Of a stretch of DNA of 64,000 nt, positions 32,767 through 41,279 are shown piece after piece (the stretch's first letter is position 1; every line of letters begins with the position of its first letter). A program made the translations under genes and the position numbers. The notes below the pieces were generated by a model, which made no database searches, was not told the origin of the DNA, and saw only the letters and a list, made by a program, of their open reading frames with translations. This DNA is from Lysobacterales bacterium. Lineage in GTDB: Bacteria > Pseudomonadota > Gammaproteobacteria > Xanthomonadales > Xanthomonadaceae. The stretch spans positions 186,001-250,000 of the forward strand of contig JADKCY010000011.1 in NCBI GenBank assembly GCA_016718605.1, read 5' to 3'.

Positions 32767-34689
32767 ATGGTGATTTCAATGCGATTCGTGTCGCTCCTTT
32801 GTTGCGGACTGGTGCTCATCAACAGTGATGTTCTGGCGCAAGAGCAAGGTGCGGTGACGCCAATGACGCCAGACGTTGTTGAACAGTACGAGCAGGTACT
32901 GCCTTCTGCGGACTATGTGCGACGTGAACTGATGATCCCGATGCGCGATGGTGTGAAGTTGTTCACCGTCGTCATGATGAAGAAGGGCGTGCAGAACGCT
33001 CCAGTCCTGCTTTCGCGCACACCCTATGATGCGAGCGGGCAAACCGGTCGTGTCGCGAGCCAACGTATCGTCGATGTGCTGGAAGTGATGGACGCCGAGT
33101 TCGTCGAGGATGGCTACATCCGCGTGTATCAGGACATCCGCGGGATGCACAAATCCGAAGGCGAGTGGGTGCTGAACAGACCCCTGTCCGGGCCGCTCAA
33201 TGACACCGGCATCGATGAGTCAACCGATGCCTTCGACACGATCGATTGGTTGGTAAAGAACACGCCGGAGTCCAACGGGCATGTCGGCGTGATTGGTTCG
33301 AGCTATCTCGGCTTTACCGCGCTGATGACCTTGATTGATCCTCACCCGGCGCTCAAGGCGGTGATCGCCCAAAGCCCGATGGTCGATGGCTGGATGGGCG
33401 ATGATTGGTTCCACAACGGTGCATTCCGATGGACATCACTTGGATTTCCGCTGAGTCAGGGCTTCAACAAGGGCGATGGTGGTGGTGAATTTGCACTGGG
33501 TGGGGGGGACGACTACACGCGCTATCTTGAAGCGGGTTCGGTCGCCGATTTCGTCCGAATGGTCGGCGCGGCGCATGTGCCTGGCATTCGAAAGTTCCTC
33601 GAAAATCCAGCCTATACCGAGTTCTGGTCGTTGCAGGCCGTCGACAAGTGGCTGGCAGTTCGACCGCATCAGATTCCGACGATGCTGGTCGTTGGACAGT
33701 GGGATCAGGAGGACAGCTATGGTGCACCTGCGGTCTATCGCGCGCTGGAGCCGAAGGACACCAACAATGACCGCGTCTCTTTGGTGATCGGTCCTTGGCG
33801 TCATTCGGGATTCAATCACTACGGGTATGACCTCGGTGCGTTGACCTTTACAGGTGACACCGCACGCGAGTGGCGGGTGAAGTACGCCAAACCATTCTTC
33901 GACCATTGGTTGAAGGGTGGTCCCGATCCGCAGACGCCGCCGGTGCTGACCTATGCCACCGGGGTGAATCAGTGGAACGAGTCACCACGGTGGCCGATGG
34001 GAACACCGCAGGCGATTTATCTGGCGGCGGACGGCAAAGTGGTGTTTGAGAAGCCCCACTCGAAGGGGCGCGAAGACTACGTCAGTGATCCTGCCAAGCC
34101 GGTGCCCTTCATTCCGCGTCCCATTGCTATGGGGGATGCGATGCAGTGGAAACCGTGGCTGGTGCACGACCAGCGTTTCGTGACGGGTCGTCCGGATGTG
34201 GCGGTCTGGACCAGCGCACCGCTTGACGGTGCGTTGCACATCATGGGCGCGCCGGAGGTGGAATTGTTTGCTTCGACCACGGGAACGGACAGCGACTGGG
34301 TGGTCAAACTGATCGACGTCTACCCCAATGATGTGCCGGAAGATCGCTCGCAAGGTGGCCTGCCTTCGATGGCCGGTTACGAATTGCCAATTGGCATCGA
34401 GATCTTTCGAGGACGCTATTTGAGGAGTTTCGCGGCTCCCAGCCCACTGAAACCCGGCAAGGTGGAGCGTTACACATGGAAATTGCCCGATGTCGACCAC
34501 GTGTTCCTGCCCGGGCATCGGATCATGGTGCAAGTGCAATCGACGCTGTTTCCGCTCTACGACAGAAACCCGCAGACCTTTGTTGCCAACATCATGGACG
34601 CGAAGCGGACGGACTATCGAGCAGCGACGCAGTCGGTGTGGTTCGGCGGTGATCAGGCCAGTGCGATTTTGCTGCCGGTGGTTCGTTAA
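32767..34689 (+). CDS. Alpha-amino-acid ester hydrolase / CocE-NonD family acylase
   Basis: A 640-residue exported serine hydrolase. A signal peptide (MRFVSLLCCGLVLINSDVLA) is followed by an alpha/beta-hydrolase domain with nucleophile Ser179 in GSSYLG. The stretch QSPMVDGWMGDDWFHNGAFR closely matches the ester hydrolases of Xanthomonas and Acetobacter, which transfer acyl groups to beta-lactam nuclei. A C-terminal jelly-roll domain (DGALHIMGAPEVELF, LPGHRIMVQV) completes the family architecture. Three starts are possible (TTG 32746, ATG 32767, ATG 32779). Natural substrates of such periplasmic enzymes are not established. Confidence 0.88.
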   Translation: MVISMRFVSLLCCGLVLINSDVLAQEQGAVTPMTPDVVEQYEQVLPSADYVRRELMIPMRDGVKLFTVVMMKKGVQNAPVLLSRTPYDASGQTGRVASQRIVDVLEVMDAEFVEDGYIRVYQDIRGMHKSEGEWVLNRPLSGPLNDTGIDESTDAFDTIDWLVKNTPESNGHVGVIGSSYLGFTALMTLIDPHPALKAVIAQSPMVDGWMGDDWFHNGAFRWTSLGFPLSQGFNKGDGGGEFALGGGDDYTRYLEAGSVADFVRMVGAAHVPGIRKFLENPAYTEFWSLQAVDKWLAVRPHQIPTMLVVGQWDQEDSYGAPAVYRALEPKDTNNDRVSLVIGPWRHSGFNHYGYDLGALTFTGDTAREWRVKYAKPFFDHWLKGGPDPQTPPVLTYATGVNQWNESPRWPMGTPQAIYLAADGKVVFEKPHSKGREDYVSDPAKPVPFIPRPIAMGDAMQWKPWLVHDQRFVTGRPDVAVWTSAPLDGALHIMGAPEVELFASTTGTDSDWVVKLIDVYPNDVPEDRSQGGLPSMAGYELPIGIEIFRGRYLRSFAAPSPLKPGKVERYTWKLPDVDHVFLPGHRIMVQVQSTLFPLYDRNPQTFVANIMDAKRTDYRAATQSVWFGGDQASAILLPVVR

Positions 34690-34845
34690 GCGGGCAAACG
34701 ATAAAAATGCGGGTGAACCGATTCGTTGGTTTTCCGCAGGAGTCAGCCGTCGCCGTCGGGTGTCGGCTGGGCGGCTAGCGAGCGTGGAGGTTGGAAGTCG
34801 CGTCGGCAAAGACCCGCAAGTGCAGGGAAGCCCGAACCTTGCGCG

Positions 34846-35097
34846 ATGCTGTTCGCACCGTGGTGGCGAGGGCTGACACGCGCGAGCCTGGAGGTCGATT
34901 GGTTGGTCCTGACGCTTGATCCCCAACACCGACCGCGCGCCGAACTGCTCGCCTATGCCGACCCACTGAGGGAACAGACCCACGTGCTGGCATGGCATGA
35001 CCTGCGCGGTCTGCAGCGGATTCCGCCGTGGCCAGAGGTGCAGTTGAAATGGGCGCGAGGGTGGCAGGATCGGGGAGGGCGTTTCCGTTTCGCGTGA
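34846..35097 (+). CDS. Possible small hypothetical protein
   Basis: An 83-residue frame (MLFAPWWRGLTRASLEVDWL, Trp/Leu-rich, ending GWQDRGGRFRFA) between the ester hydrolase and the island boundary. Codon use resembles the neighbours, but no ribosome-binding site is clear and I recognise no family. It may be a remnant or non-coding. Confidence 0.35.
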   Translation: MLFAPWWRGLTRASLEVDWLVLTLDPQHRPRAELLAYADPLREQTHVLAWHDLRGLQRIPPWPEVQLKWARGWQDRGGRFRFA

Positions 35098-35188
35098 CGC
35101 GCTCATTCGCGGTGCGTTCGCAACGCCGATTGACCCGCAAGGCACTTAAAAAATGCGGGCTCGTTGGCGCGGCGAACGAGGGAAACTG

Positions 35189-35233
35189 GCACAAACTTTG
35201 TGCTCGTTTTCACCCCTTTTTTGGGGGTGAAAA
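35189..35233. repeat. Two adjacent short hairpins
   Basis: GCACAAA-C-TTTGTGC at 35189-35203 (7-bp arms), then TTTTCACCCC at 35207-35216 and GGGGTGAAAA at 35224-35233 (10-bp perfect arms, 7-nt loop). They lie beyond the tRNA-type terminator on the chromosomal side of the island junction. Confidence 0.7.
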
Positions 35234-35241
35234 AAGGGCGA

Positions 35242-35277
35242 CTGTCACAGAACCTGTCACAGAAACTGTCACAGGAC
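35242..35277 (+). repeat. Three tandem 12-bp direct repeats
   Basis: CTGTCACAG begins at 35242, 35254 and 35266, each followed by AAC, AAA and GAC. A further TGTCACA core occurs alone at 35533-35539, 83 bp upstream of the giant recombinase gene. Iteron-like spacing suggests a protein-binding site. Confidence 0.75.
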
Positions 35278-35289
35278 GCCATAAGGGCC

Positions 35290-35329
35290 CAAAACAAAAA
35301 AGGCCAGTCGACGTAAGTCACTGGCCTTT
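35290..35329 (-). terminator. Rho-independent terminator of a former tRNA-Arg gene
   Basis: Arms AAAGGCCAGT (35299-35308) and ACTGGCCTTT (35320-35329) form a perfect 10-bp stem. On the minus strand the stem is followed by TTTTTTGTTTT, a standard terminator tail. It begins 12 bp after the 3' CCA end of the tRNA-Arg fragment, the usual arrangement for a tRNA gene. Confidence 0.8.
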
Positions 35330-35341
35330 CAAGTATTTTTA

Positions 35342-35361
35342 TGGCGCGCCCGGAAGGATTC
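35342..35361 (-). other. 3' end fragment of tRNA-Arg (island attachment-site remnant)
   Basis: Read on the minus strand the sequence is GAATCCTTCCGGGCGCGCCA. This matches positions 57-76 of a bacterial tRNA-Arg: T-loop GAAT, T-stem 3' strand, acceptor strand CGGGCGC, discriminator G and CCA. The E. coli tRNA-Arg genes end almost identically. Upstream of base 57 the sequence stops resembling a tRNA (CTTGG instead of GGTTC), so this is a displaced 3' fragment. Such fragments form when an element integrates by a tyrosine recombinase in the T-loop/3' end of a tRNA gene. No full tRNA gene occurs in the window. Confidence 0.75.
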
Positions 35362-35426
35362 CCAAGTTCCCCCCATAGAAAAAAAAAACGAATATTTTAA
35401 TTTATATCGTCCTTTTTTTAGGGGAG

Positions 35427-35485
35427 GTCCAAAAAAAAAAAAAAAAAAAATATATAAAATTTATATGGTTGATATATTTTTGGAC
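35427..35485. repeat. A20 tract and AT-rich inverted repeat
   Basis: GTCCAAAAA (35427-35435) and TTTTTGGAC (35477-35485) are inverted arms. Between them are a run of 20 A (35431-35450) and about 25 bp of only A and T. Nearby are T7AGGGGAGG (35413-35426) and T6AGGCGGGGGG (35487-35502), an imperfect direct repeat. The composition is extreme for this genome and may serve as a recombinase site or promoter. Confidence 0.75.
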
Positions 35486-35621
35486 ATTTTTTAGGCGGGG
35501 GGCCGGAAGTCTGGCACAATTTCCCCCCCTAGTGTCACACAGATGCAGCGTATATTCTGACCACCATGTCCTAGACGGGGCCGTCAGATGAGGCGGGATT
35601 TCAGCGCATCTTGGGTGGGCA

Positions 35622-38600
35622 ATGGCCACATCCTCTGAGCCGGAGTGGTACCAGAGCGCAAGTCTCTCCCCTCAGGCGCGCGAGTTCCTCGCTGCGGTTC
35701 GTCCCCCGCCACGGCCGTTCGAGTTTGATCACTTCCTCGATGGCGTTCGACTCGCCGCGCATGGGCTCTCCTCTGAAGGTGCCGTGCATGTCCGGGGTAC
35801 GCCGCTGCAGCAGGTCATCGATGACCTTGCTAGGTCGGTCATTCCCCTACGAGTCTTTCATCGCGCGAACTGGGATCAGGACAAATTGCATGGTTATGGC
35901 AGTTCTCCTTACCGCGCGATCAGCCAGCAGTCGCCAGCGGGTTTGGAGCCGCAATACGTTGCGCTGAAGTCGATCTTGCTTGGGCTGGTTTTGGCCCGCC
36001 TTGCCGATCAGCGAACTGTCAGTGCGGACCTGATCGCTCGCTTAGCGCGCTTTGTCAGGCAAGCAAGCAGGGATGTGAATTCACCGTATCACGCAGTAAG
36101 GGTGCGGTTGATTGGAATGCTGCCAGCTAGGTTTTTGCCGAGCGATTTTCTGCAGGTGCTGAGGCAGAGGGCCGTTCAATACAAAGAGATTCAGTCTGGC
36201 GTTGTGGACCTGCGCACAGGGGTTGAAGTCCTGACGAGATGGATCCCAAGACTGTTGTTGTCAAACGCGAGCAACGTGAATCGTCTGCCAGATGCGCCTC
36301 AGTCCTCCCAGTTTTTGGACACGACTCGGCAGCGAGCGAGGGCTCGGCGTGGCGAGCATCTTGAAATATCCAGATTTGACGCGCCAGGGTCGAGTGAGGG
36401 TGATGGCATTCTCTTCTACGGCCCATCGCAAGTTGGGGGGACAGGCAACCAGTCGCTCGATACGACGCAAGAGGAAGCTCAGGATTCGCGTTCAGAGTTC
36501 CAAGAAGCCGTCGTGGTTGAGTTGCCGCTGTCGACGACGCGTGTTGAGCGAGCGGTCATTGCCGCTCGCTTGCGCTCGGAAGTTCGACAGGGATTCTGGG
36601 CGCGTTACCAGTGGGACGCGTTGACCCCCCATGAAATGCGCACAGCGATCGCCCGGCTGCTTGCCAACCTAGGCGATCCATTGATCGTGCCCGATAGCAG
36701 GCGGCATCAAGCGCTTGTATTGGCGCTGCTCAGCGCGACACTCGGTTTCTCTCTGACGCGATGTCATGGGATACGTTGCGAGGTTGACCAAACGAGCGAG
36801 GGTCCCGCGGACGCGCTCGACCGCCGCACCGGGTGCATCCGTATCCCACTCATCGGGGCAGGAACCGGGTTTCGGCCGGGAGCCGAACAGCTGATATGGC
36901 TGAAGCCCGCCGTTGACTATTCGACCTTGTCCTTGCCCACGGAAGTGCACGCCCAAACCCAGCGCCTATCCGGATCCGCTGACGGATACCTGTTTGCCGG
37001 TGAGCTTGAGTCTCTTGAACCGGCATTGATGGAGATATTTGATCAGATTCGAGGCGATGAGCCGAGGTTCACCGGAGCGCGGCTGGCTCGCGGACATCAG
37101 CTCGAGGTCTTGGCGCAATGTGGTGATGTGCCACTGGCGCAAATGGTGACGGGTCAAGCATTGGGAACGCCACCGATTGGCGTCTCGTACTATGCGGCGA
37201 CACCTGATCGAGTGCAGGCAGTTTACGACAGCGCTATACGTATCCATGGCCTCACGCCCCGAGCGAATGTTTCGCTAGTCGGACCGAGAGTCGGTAGTCA
37301 TCTGGTCATTCCGGATGAGGCCATTGCGCTGGCAGTGAAATCGCTAACGCATGGACTCGTCAACCGGCCTCGTGCGAGTCGAATTTCGGGGAGAGAGGTC
37401 TCTCGTCTGCATGAGGAGATCGTGCGGGCGACGGCAGCGATGTGGTTGGCAGGGACGGGCTGTCGGCCGACATTTCGCCTGGGTGAGATGCGATCAGCCG
37501 CGATCAATCCGATGTCGATGAGCGCAGTTGTGGTCGACAAGATGACGAACGAAGCCCATGACGGCCGTTTGGTACCTCTGGCGTCCACGTTATCGAGAAC
37601 ACTGGGCTCCTATTGTGCCGTTCTAAGGCTGCTCTCCCAGTCGACGGACGTAAGGCGCCCGATCAGGGTCGCCGCGCTGCATGCGTTGCAGGGGCAGGGC
37701 AGTTTCTTTTTCTTGTGGGATAGCCAAGGTGACGTCCGACCTTTGACGGTGAAGGACGCACTTGCCGCTTTGCCAAACGAATGGAACTTGCCGTCGAACT
37801 TTTTTCGACACCGTATTGCTACCCGACTGAGGGAGGTTGGCTGCCCTGGGAACTATGTCCAAGCATTCATGGGGCACCACGAAATGGGCATCGATCCATT
37901 CGGTGCGGACAGTTTTGCCATGCCCATGGACTACTTGGAAACAACAAGGCGATGTATTGAGTTGGTGCTGGTGCAAGACGGATGGCGCCCGCTGCTTGGC
38001 GACCTTGGCGCCTTGGATATCCTGCGCGAGCATGCCAGCCCAATTGGTGTGGGACTGATCGGCATCGAGGATCGGATTGAGGCGCGCGCGCTGTCAGAGT
38101 TCAAGCGTCAGCGAGCAGCAGTCAGGGCGATGCGATCGACCCATAGGGAACAAGTGGATGCGTGGGTGAGCGAGAGGGTGCGGCAGCATCAGCCCAATCT
38201 CCTGACAGCGCCTTCCGAACGTCATCAGCTGGACTTGGAAAGTATCAAGGCATTGCGACGGGCGGTGTGTGAGGGGGCAGAGTCGGCTGCGTTGGTTGAG
38301 TTGCGCGTTCTGGCACTTCGCGAGTTTTTGCTGCGCGGTCGGCAAGTGCACGGTTGGCACTTGGCTGCTGTCCCGGACTTTTTTGTGGTCACGCCATCGC
38401 CGAGTGTCCACGCTCCTTCCTTGATGCCGGGCTATGTTGCCCTTGAGCAGCTGCGGGTGGCGTTCCTGAGGTCGTTGCAACACCCGCGCGTGCGCACGGT
38501 GGGTTCGGACCAGAGGACACTAAATCTCGTCCTTGCGCTGACATTGTGGCAAGGGATCTGTTCATGGGAGCGCTTGCAGCGCGTCCTTGACGGGCTAAAG

Positions 38601-41279
38601 AAGGCCGAGCCCTTCTCCGCGCAGCTTTGTGCCGTCGCCGTTCCGTTTCAGTTGCTGCGCTACCCAAACGATCCGAAGCCAGAGCGATCCACGGAGATCT
38701 TGTTTGGCGTCGTCGCGCTGGCCGCCGTGGCTGCCCGTGCACAGGTGGAAGCCATCGACCGTTCAACGATCGAGGACCTGATTGGCTCGTGGCTTCCTCG
38801 TTCGATCGTGGCGACCACCCAGGGTCATGCGTTGGAGCTGTTGTTCACGCTGGTGCGCATCGGTCACCGCTTCGAGTCTCCACCGCCTCTGACGATGGTT
38901 TGGACGGAGCGCGTGCTGTCCGTTGGTTTGCCCCTTGATCGCTTGCGATCGCTGTTTGGACTGTCCCCGCGGCAGGCGGAAGTGCCTCTGTTTTCAGCCG
39001 ACCCAGACGGCGCTGGCCAACAGACCATTGCCGCGAACCCGCGCCAGGTCCATCTCGAACGATATCGCTGGTTGAAGTCCACATTGCGTGCAATGCAAGG
39101 GGGTTCTAGCGGTTTTCCTCCGCTGTTCTTGGGTGGCGCTGATCGCGTTGAGGATGCGACCCGCAGGACGCCAAGTGGACCCTCGCGCCAAGCCCTACGT
39201 GCCGAAGGGATCCGTCGCTTGGAGACCGCGTTGAACCAGTGGCCGGAAGACGGTTCAGTGGTCCGTGCACTGACCGCCTATGCGCTCGCGAGACTGCGCT
39301 GGGGTACGCCTTGGTCATCTCGGATTGAACCCCGCACGGTCTATCGCTATGTCACTGGCGTCGGCAGTGTCTTGCTGCGCGGAGGGGTTGTGCTGGACCT
39401 TCATGATCTGGAGGACGACGACTACTGCGAGCTCTACGCTGCGGCCATTTCCAGTGCGCCAACGGCCTATCGAGGCTGGGTGGCCGCGTACCTTGCGTAC
39501 TTCCATTTGTATCTTGTGGAGCAGCAAATCGCGGCACCGGTGGCCATCGACCGGTTCGCAGGACAGGTCGTCAGTCTCCCAGATCTGGGGTATGTCTCAC
39601 CGAACGAGGTCGGTGCGCTGTTGTCTCAGCTGCACCTGAGCTCGATAGGCCAAGCCGATGGCGACCCGGCGAGCGCCCGGTCACTCGCGATGGCCGCTGC
39701 TGTCGCGCTGGGGTTTGCAGCCGGCACGCGAACGTCAGAAACGCTGTTGCGCGAGAGTCGGGAACTCGTGACCGATGCAGGTCGGCGCGCGCTTCTGGTT
39801 CGCCGCAATCGTTGGGTCGGAACGAAGTCCTATCGGAGCGCCCGGATCGTCGATCTTGAAATGAGCATGCCGGTGGAGGGCTGGCACGCAGTGTCTGCGT
39901 GGTTGTCTCAAGCGGGCACACTGATGACCGATCGCGAGCGTACCCGCTCTGCCTTGTTTGCGGCACGCGTGGATGGCGCCGAACCAGTCAAGGCTGACCG
40001 ATTGGTCGGCGGTATTGCACCGATCTTGCGCGCGATCACGCGGCGGCCAGATGCGCGCGTCTATTGGTGGCGGCATACCGCGGTGTCGAACGAGTTCTTG
40101 TCCTTGTTCGCCGAGCCGCAGGTGATCGAGGCCATTCGCCAGTCCGCGACGGCACGTGGCGCGGGGTGGGTGCTTGACCCTGACCGAGTGAGGGGTGAGT
40201 TTGGCAGAAGCATGCCGCTTAGCCAGGCGCATGCCGCGGGATTTCGGGCGCGCCGCGGCCACGCGCAGATACAAACATCGGTGTCGAGCTATGTGCACAC
40301 GGCCAATCTCGTTGAGCCTTGGTACGCGCGCACTGTGTCAGCCGCGCTGTCCAGTCAGGCGATTGCCACACTGGCAGGTCTTAGTGCCGCGACGCTGCGG
40401 CAGCGGACGAGTCGCGCCAACCTCAGTGCAGACGCACCGGGGGCAGCCATCGCCATGCTCGTTAGGAGCCTTTGTCCATCTTGGCCTGAGGTTGTGGCCG
40501 ATGTTCCCGTTGACCTACCTTTGGTGCGGGAGATCGAAACGCCAGCGGTGTCATTGTCTGACATGGTGAGTGCCTTGATCCGAGCGCTACGCCGCGGCGA
40601 TCTGGCGGCGGCATGGCGTGGACTACATCTTTCGCCACGGGTGGGCGAGGCCTTGTCCGCGCGGGTCATAGATGCACTGGGAACCAACGCCTATGGTCTG
40701 CCTTTTTCCCTCGGTGACGCGGTCAGCAGGCGCCTACAGGGCGATTTGCCGAGACGACGTGTGCAGCGAACTGGAGCGGAAACGCTCTCGTTGAGGCGCC
40801 CTGATGAGTCCTGGATTCAGGCCTGTGCGCGCCGATGTGAGTCGGCGCCGGAGCGGGTCGAGGTGTGGCGTGTTGTTTTGAAGGGGATCGACCCACGAAC
40901 CGGGATCATCGCTGTCGACTCCATCGATGCCTTGGTGACCGTACTTCGCGGACTGGGCAGCGCAATTGGCGAGCAAGAAGCCTCGTCGTTGACGATCCAA
41001 GTCATCGTTGATCAATCCTTGCAGGAAAGCCAGCTGCATGAAGTGCGTGGTCTGCTCGCCAGAGAAGGGCAATCGGAGACGGCATTGATCAGGGCCAGAA
41101 TGCGCGTGCCGGTCGGATGGTTGCAGGTCGGAATCGGAGTCGTCTCATCCCGCTCAGGCCGACGGCAGATCGCCGCGCTGGCGACTGCTGCGTTGGTCGC
41201 AGCGACGTGTTGGGGGGATCGTGAAACCACCGGTTCGCCGGTGCATGTCACTTCGACCGCAAAGTCGACTCTTCCGTGA
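35622..41279 (+). CDS. Giant protein with two tyrosine-recombinase catalytic domains
   Basis: An 1885-residue protein of unrecognised family. Two tyrosine-recombinase active sites are visible. Site 1: Arg615 (LAGTGCRPT), Lys640 (VVVDKMTNEAHDGRLVPL), Arg729 (FFRHRIAT), His752 (FMGHHEMG) and Tyr771 (MPMDYLE). Site 2: Arg1370 (AAGTRTSE), Lys1402 (VGTKSYRSARIVDL), Arg1484 (YWWRHTAV), His1547 (RRGHAQIQ) and Tyr1557 (SSYVHT). Site 2 has canonical His-Tyr spacing (10); site 1 has 19. Residues 1190-1300 resemble a core-binding domain; 1-580 and 1570-1885 are unassigned. Start ATG 35622 follows GGGTGGG. It begins about 260 bp from the tRNA-Arg fragment, the usual place for an island integrase, and overlaps the convergent HEPN gene by 32 bp. 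No frameshift is seen over 5.6 kb. Confidence 0.8.
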   Translation: MATSSEPEWYQSASLSPQAREFLAAVRPPPRPFEFDHFLDGVRLAAHGLSSEGAVHVRGTPLQQVIDDLARSVIPLRVFHRANWDQDKLHGYGSSPYRAISQQSPAGLEPQYVALKSILLGLVLARLADQRTVSADLIARLARFVRQASRDVNSPYHAVRVRLIGMLPARFLPSDFLQVLRQRAVQYKEIQSGVVDLRTGVEVLTRWIPRLLLSNASNVNRLPDAPQSSQFLDTTRQRARARRGEHLEISRFDAPGSSEGDGILFYGPSQVGGTGNQSLDTTQEEAQDSRSEFQEAVVVELPLSTTRVERAVIAARLRSEVRQGFWARYQWDALTPHEMRTAIARLLANLGDPLIVPDSRRHQALVLALLSATLGFSLTRCHGIRCEVDQTSEGPADALDRRTGCIRIPLIGAGTGFRPGAEQLIWLKPAVDYSTLSLPTEVHAQTQRLSGSADGYLFAGELESLEPALMEIFDQIRGDEPRFTGARLARGHQLEVLAQCGDVPLAQMVTGQALGTPPIGVSYYAATPDRVQAVYDSAIRIHGLTPRANVSLVGPRVGSHLVIPDEAIALAVKSLTHGLVNRPRASRISGREVSRLHEEIVRATAAMWLAGTGCRPTFRLGEMRSAAINPMSMSAVVVDKMTNEAHDGRLVPLASTLSRTLGSYCAVLRLLSQSTDVRRPIRVAALHALQGQGSFFFLWDSQGDVRPLTVKDALAALPNEWNLPSNFFRHRIATRLREVGCPGNYVQAFMGHHEMGIDPFGADSFAMPMDYLETTRRCIELVLVQDGWRPLLGDLGALDILREHASPIGVGLIGIEDRIEARALSEFKRQRAAVRAMRSTHREQVDAWVSERVRQHQPNLLTAPSERHQLDLESIKALRRAVCEGAESAALVELRVLALREFLLRGRQVHGWHLAAVPDFFVVTPSPSVHAPSLMPGYVALEQLRVAFLRSLQHPRVRTVGSDQRTLNLVLALTLWQGICSWERLQRVLDGLKKAEPFSAQLCAVAVPFQLLRYPNDPKPERSTEILFGVVALAAVAARAQVEAIDRSTIEDLIGSWLPRSIVATTQGHALELLFTLVRIGHRFESPPPLTMVWTERVLSVGLPLDRLRSLFGLSPRQAEVPLFSADPDGAGQQTIAANPRQVHLERYRWLKSTLRAMQGGSSGFPPLFLGGADRVEDATRRTPSGPSRQALRAEGIRRLETALNQWPEDGSVVRALTAYALARLRWGTPWSSRIEPRTVYRYVTGVGSVLLRGGVVLDLHDLEDDDYCELYAAAISSAPTAYRGWVAAYLAYFHLYLVEQQIAAPVAIDRFAGQVVSLPDLGYVSPNEVGALLSQLHLSSIGQADGDPASARSLAMAAAVALGFAAGTRTSETLLRESRELVTDAGRRALLVRRNRWVGTKSYRSARIVDLEMSMPVEGWHAVSAWLSQAGTLMTDRERTRSALFAARVDGAEPVKADRLVGGIAPILRAITRRPDARVYWWRHTAVSNEFLSLFAEPQVIEAIRQSATARGAGWVLDPDRVRGEFGRSMPLSQAHAAGFRARRGHAQIQTSVSSYVHTANLVEPWYARTVSAALSSQAIATLAGLSAATLRQRTSRANLSADAPGAAIAMLVRSLCPSWPEVVADVPVDLPLVREIETPAVSLSDMVSALIRALRRGDLAAAWRGLHLSPRVGEALSARVIDALGTNAYGLPFSLGDAVSRRLQGDLPRRRVQRTGAETLSLRRPDESWIQACARRCESAPERVEVWRVVLKGIDPRTGIIAVDSIDALVTVLRGLGSAIGEQEASSLTIQVIVDQSLQESQLHEVRGLLAREGQSETALIRARMRVPVGWLQVGIGVVSSRSGRRQIAALATAALVAATCWGDRETTGSPVHVTSTAKSTLP

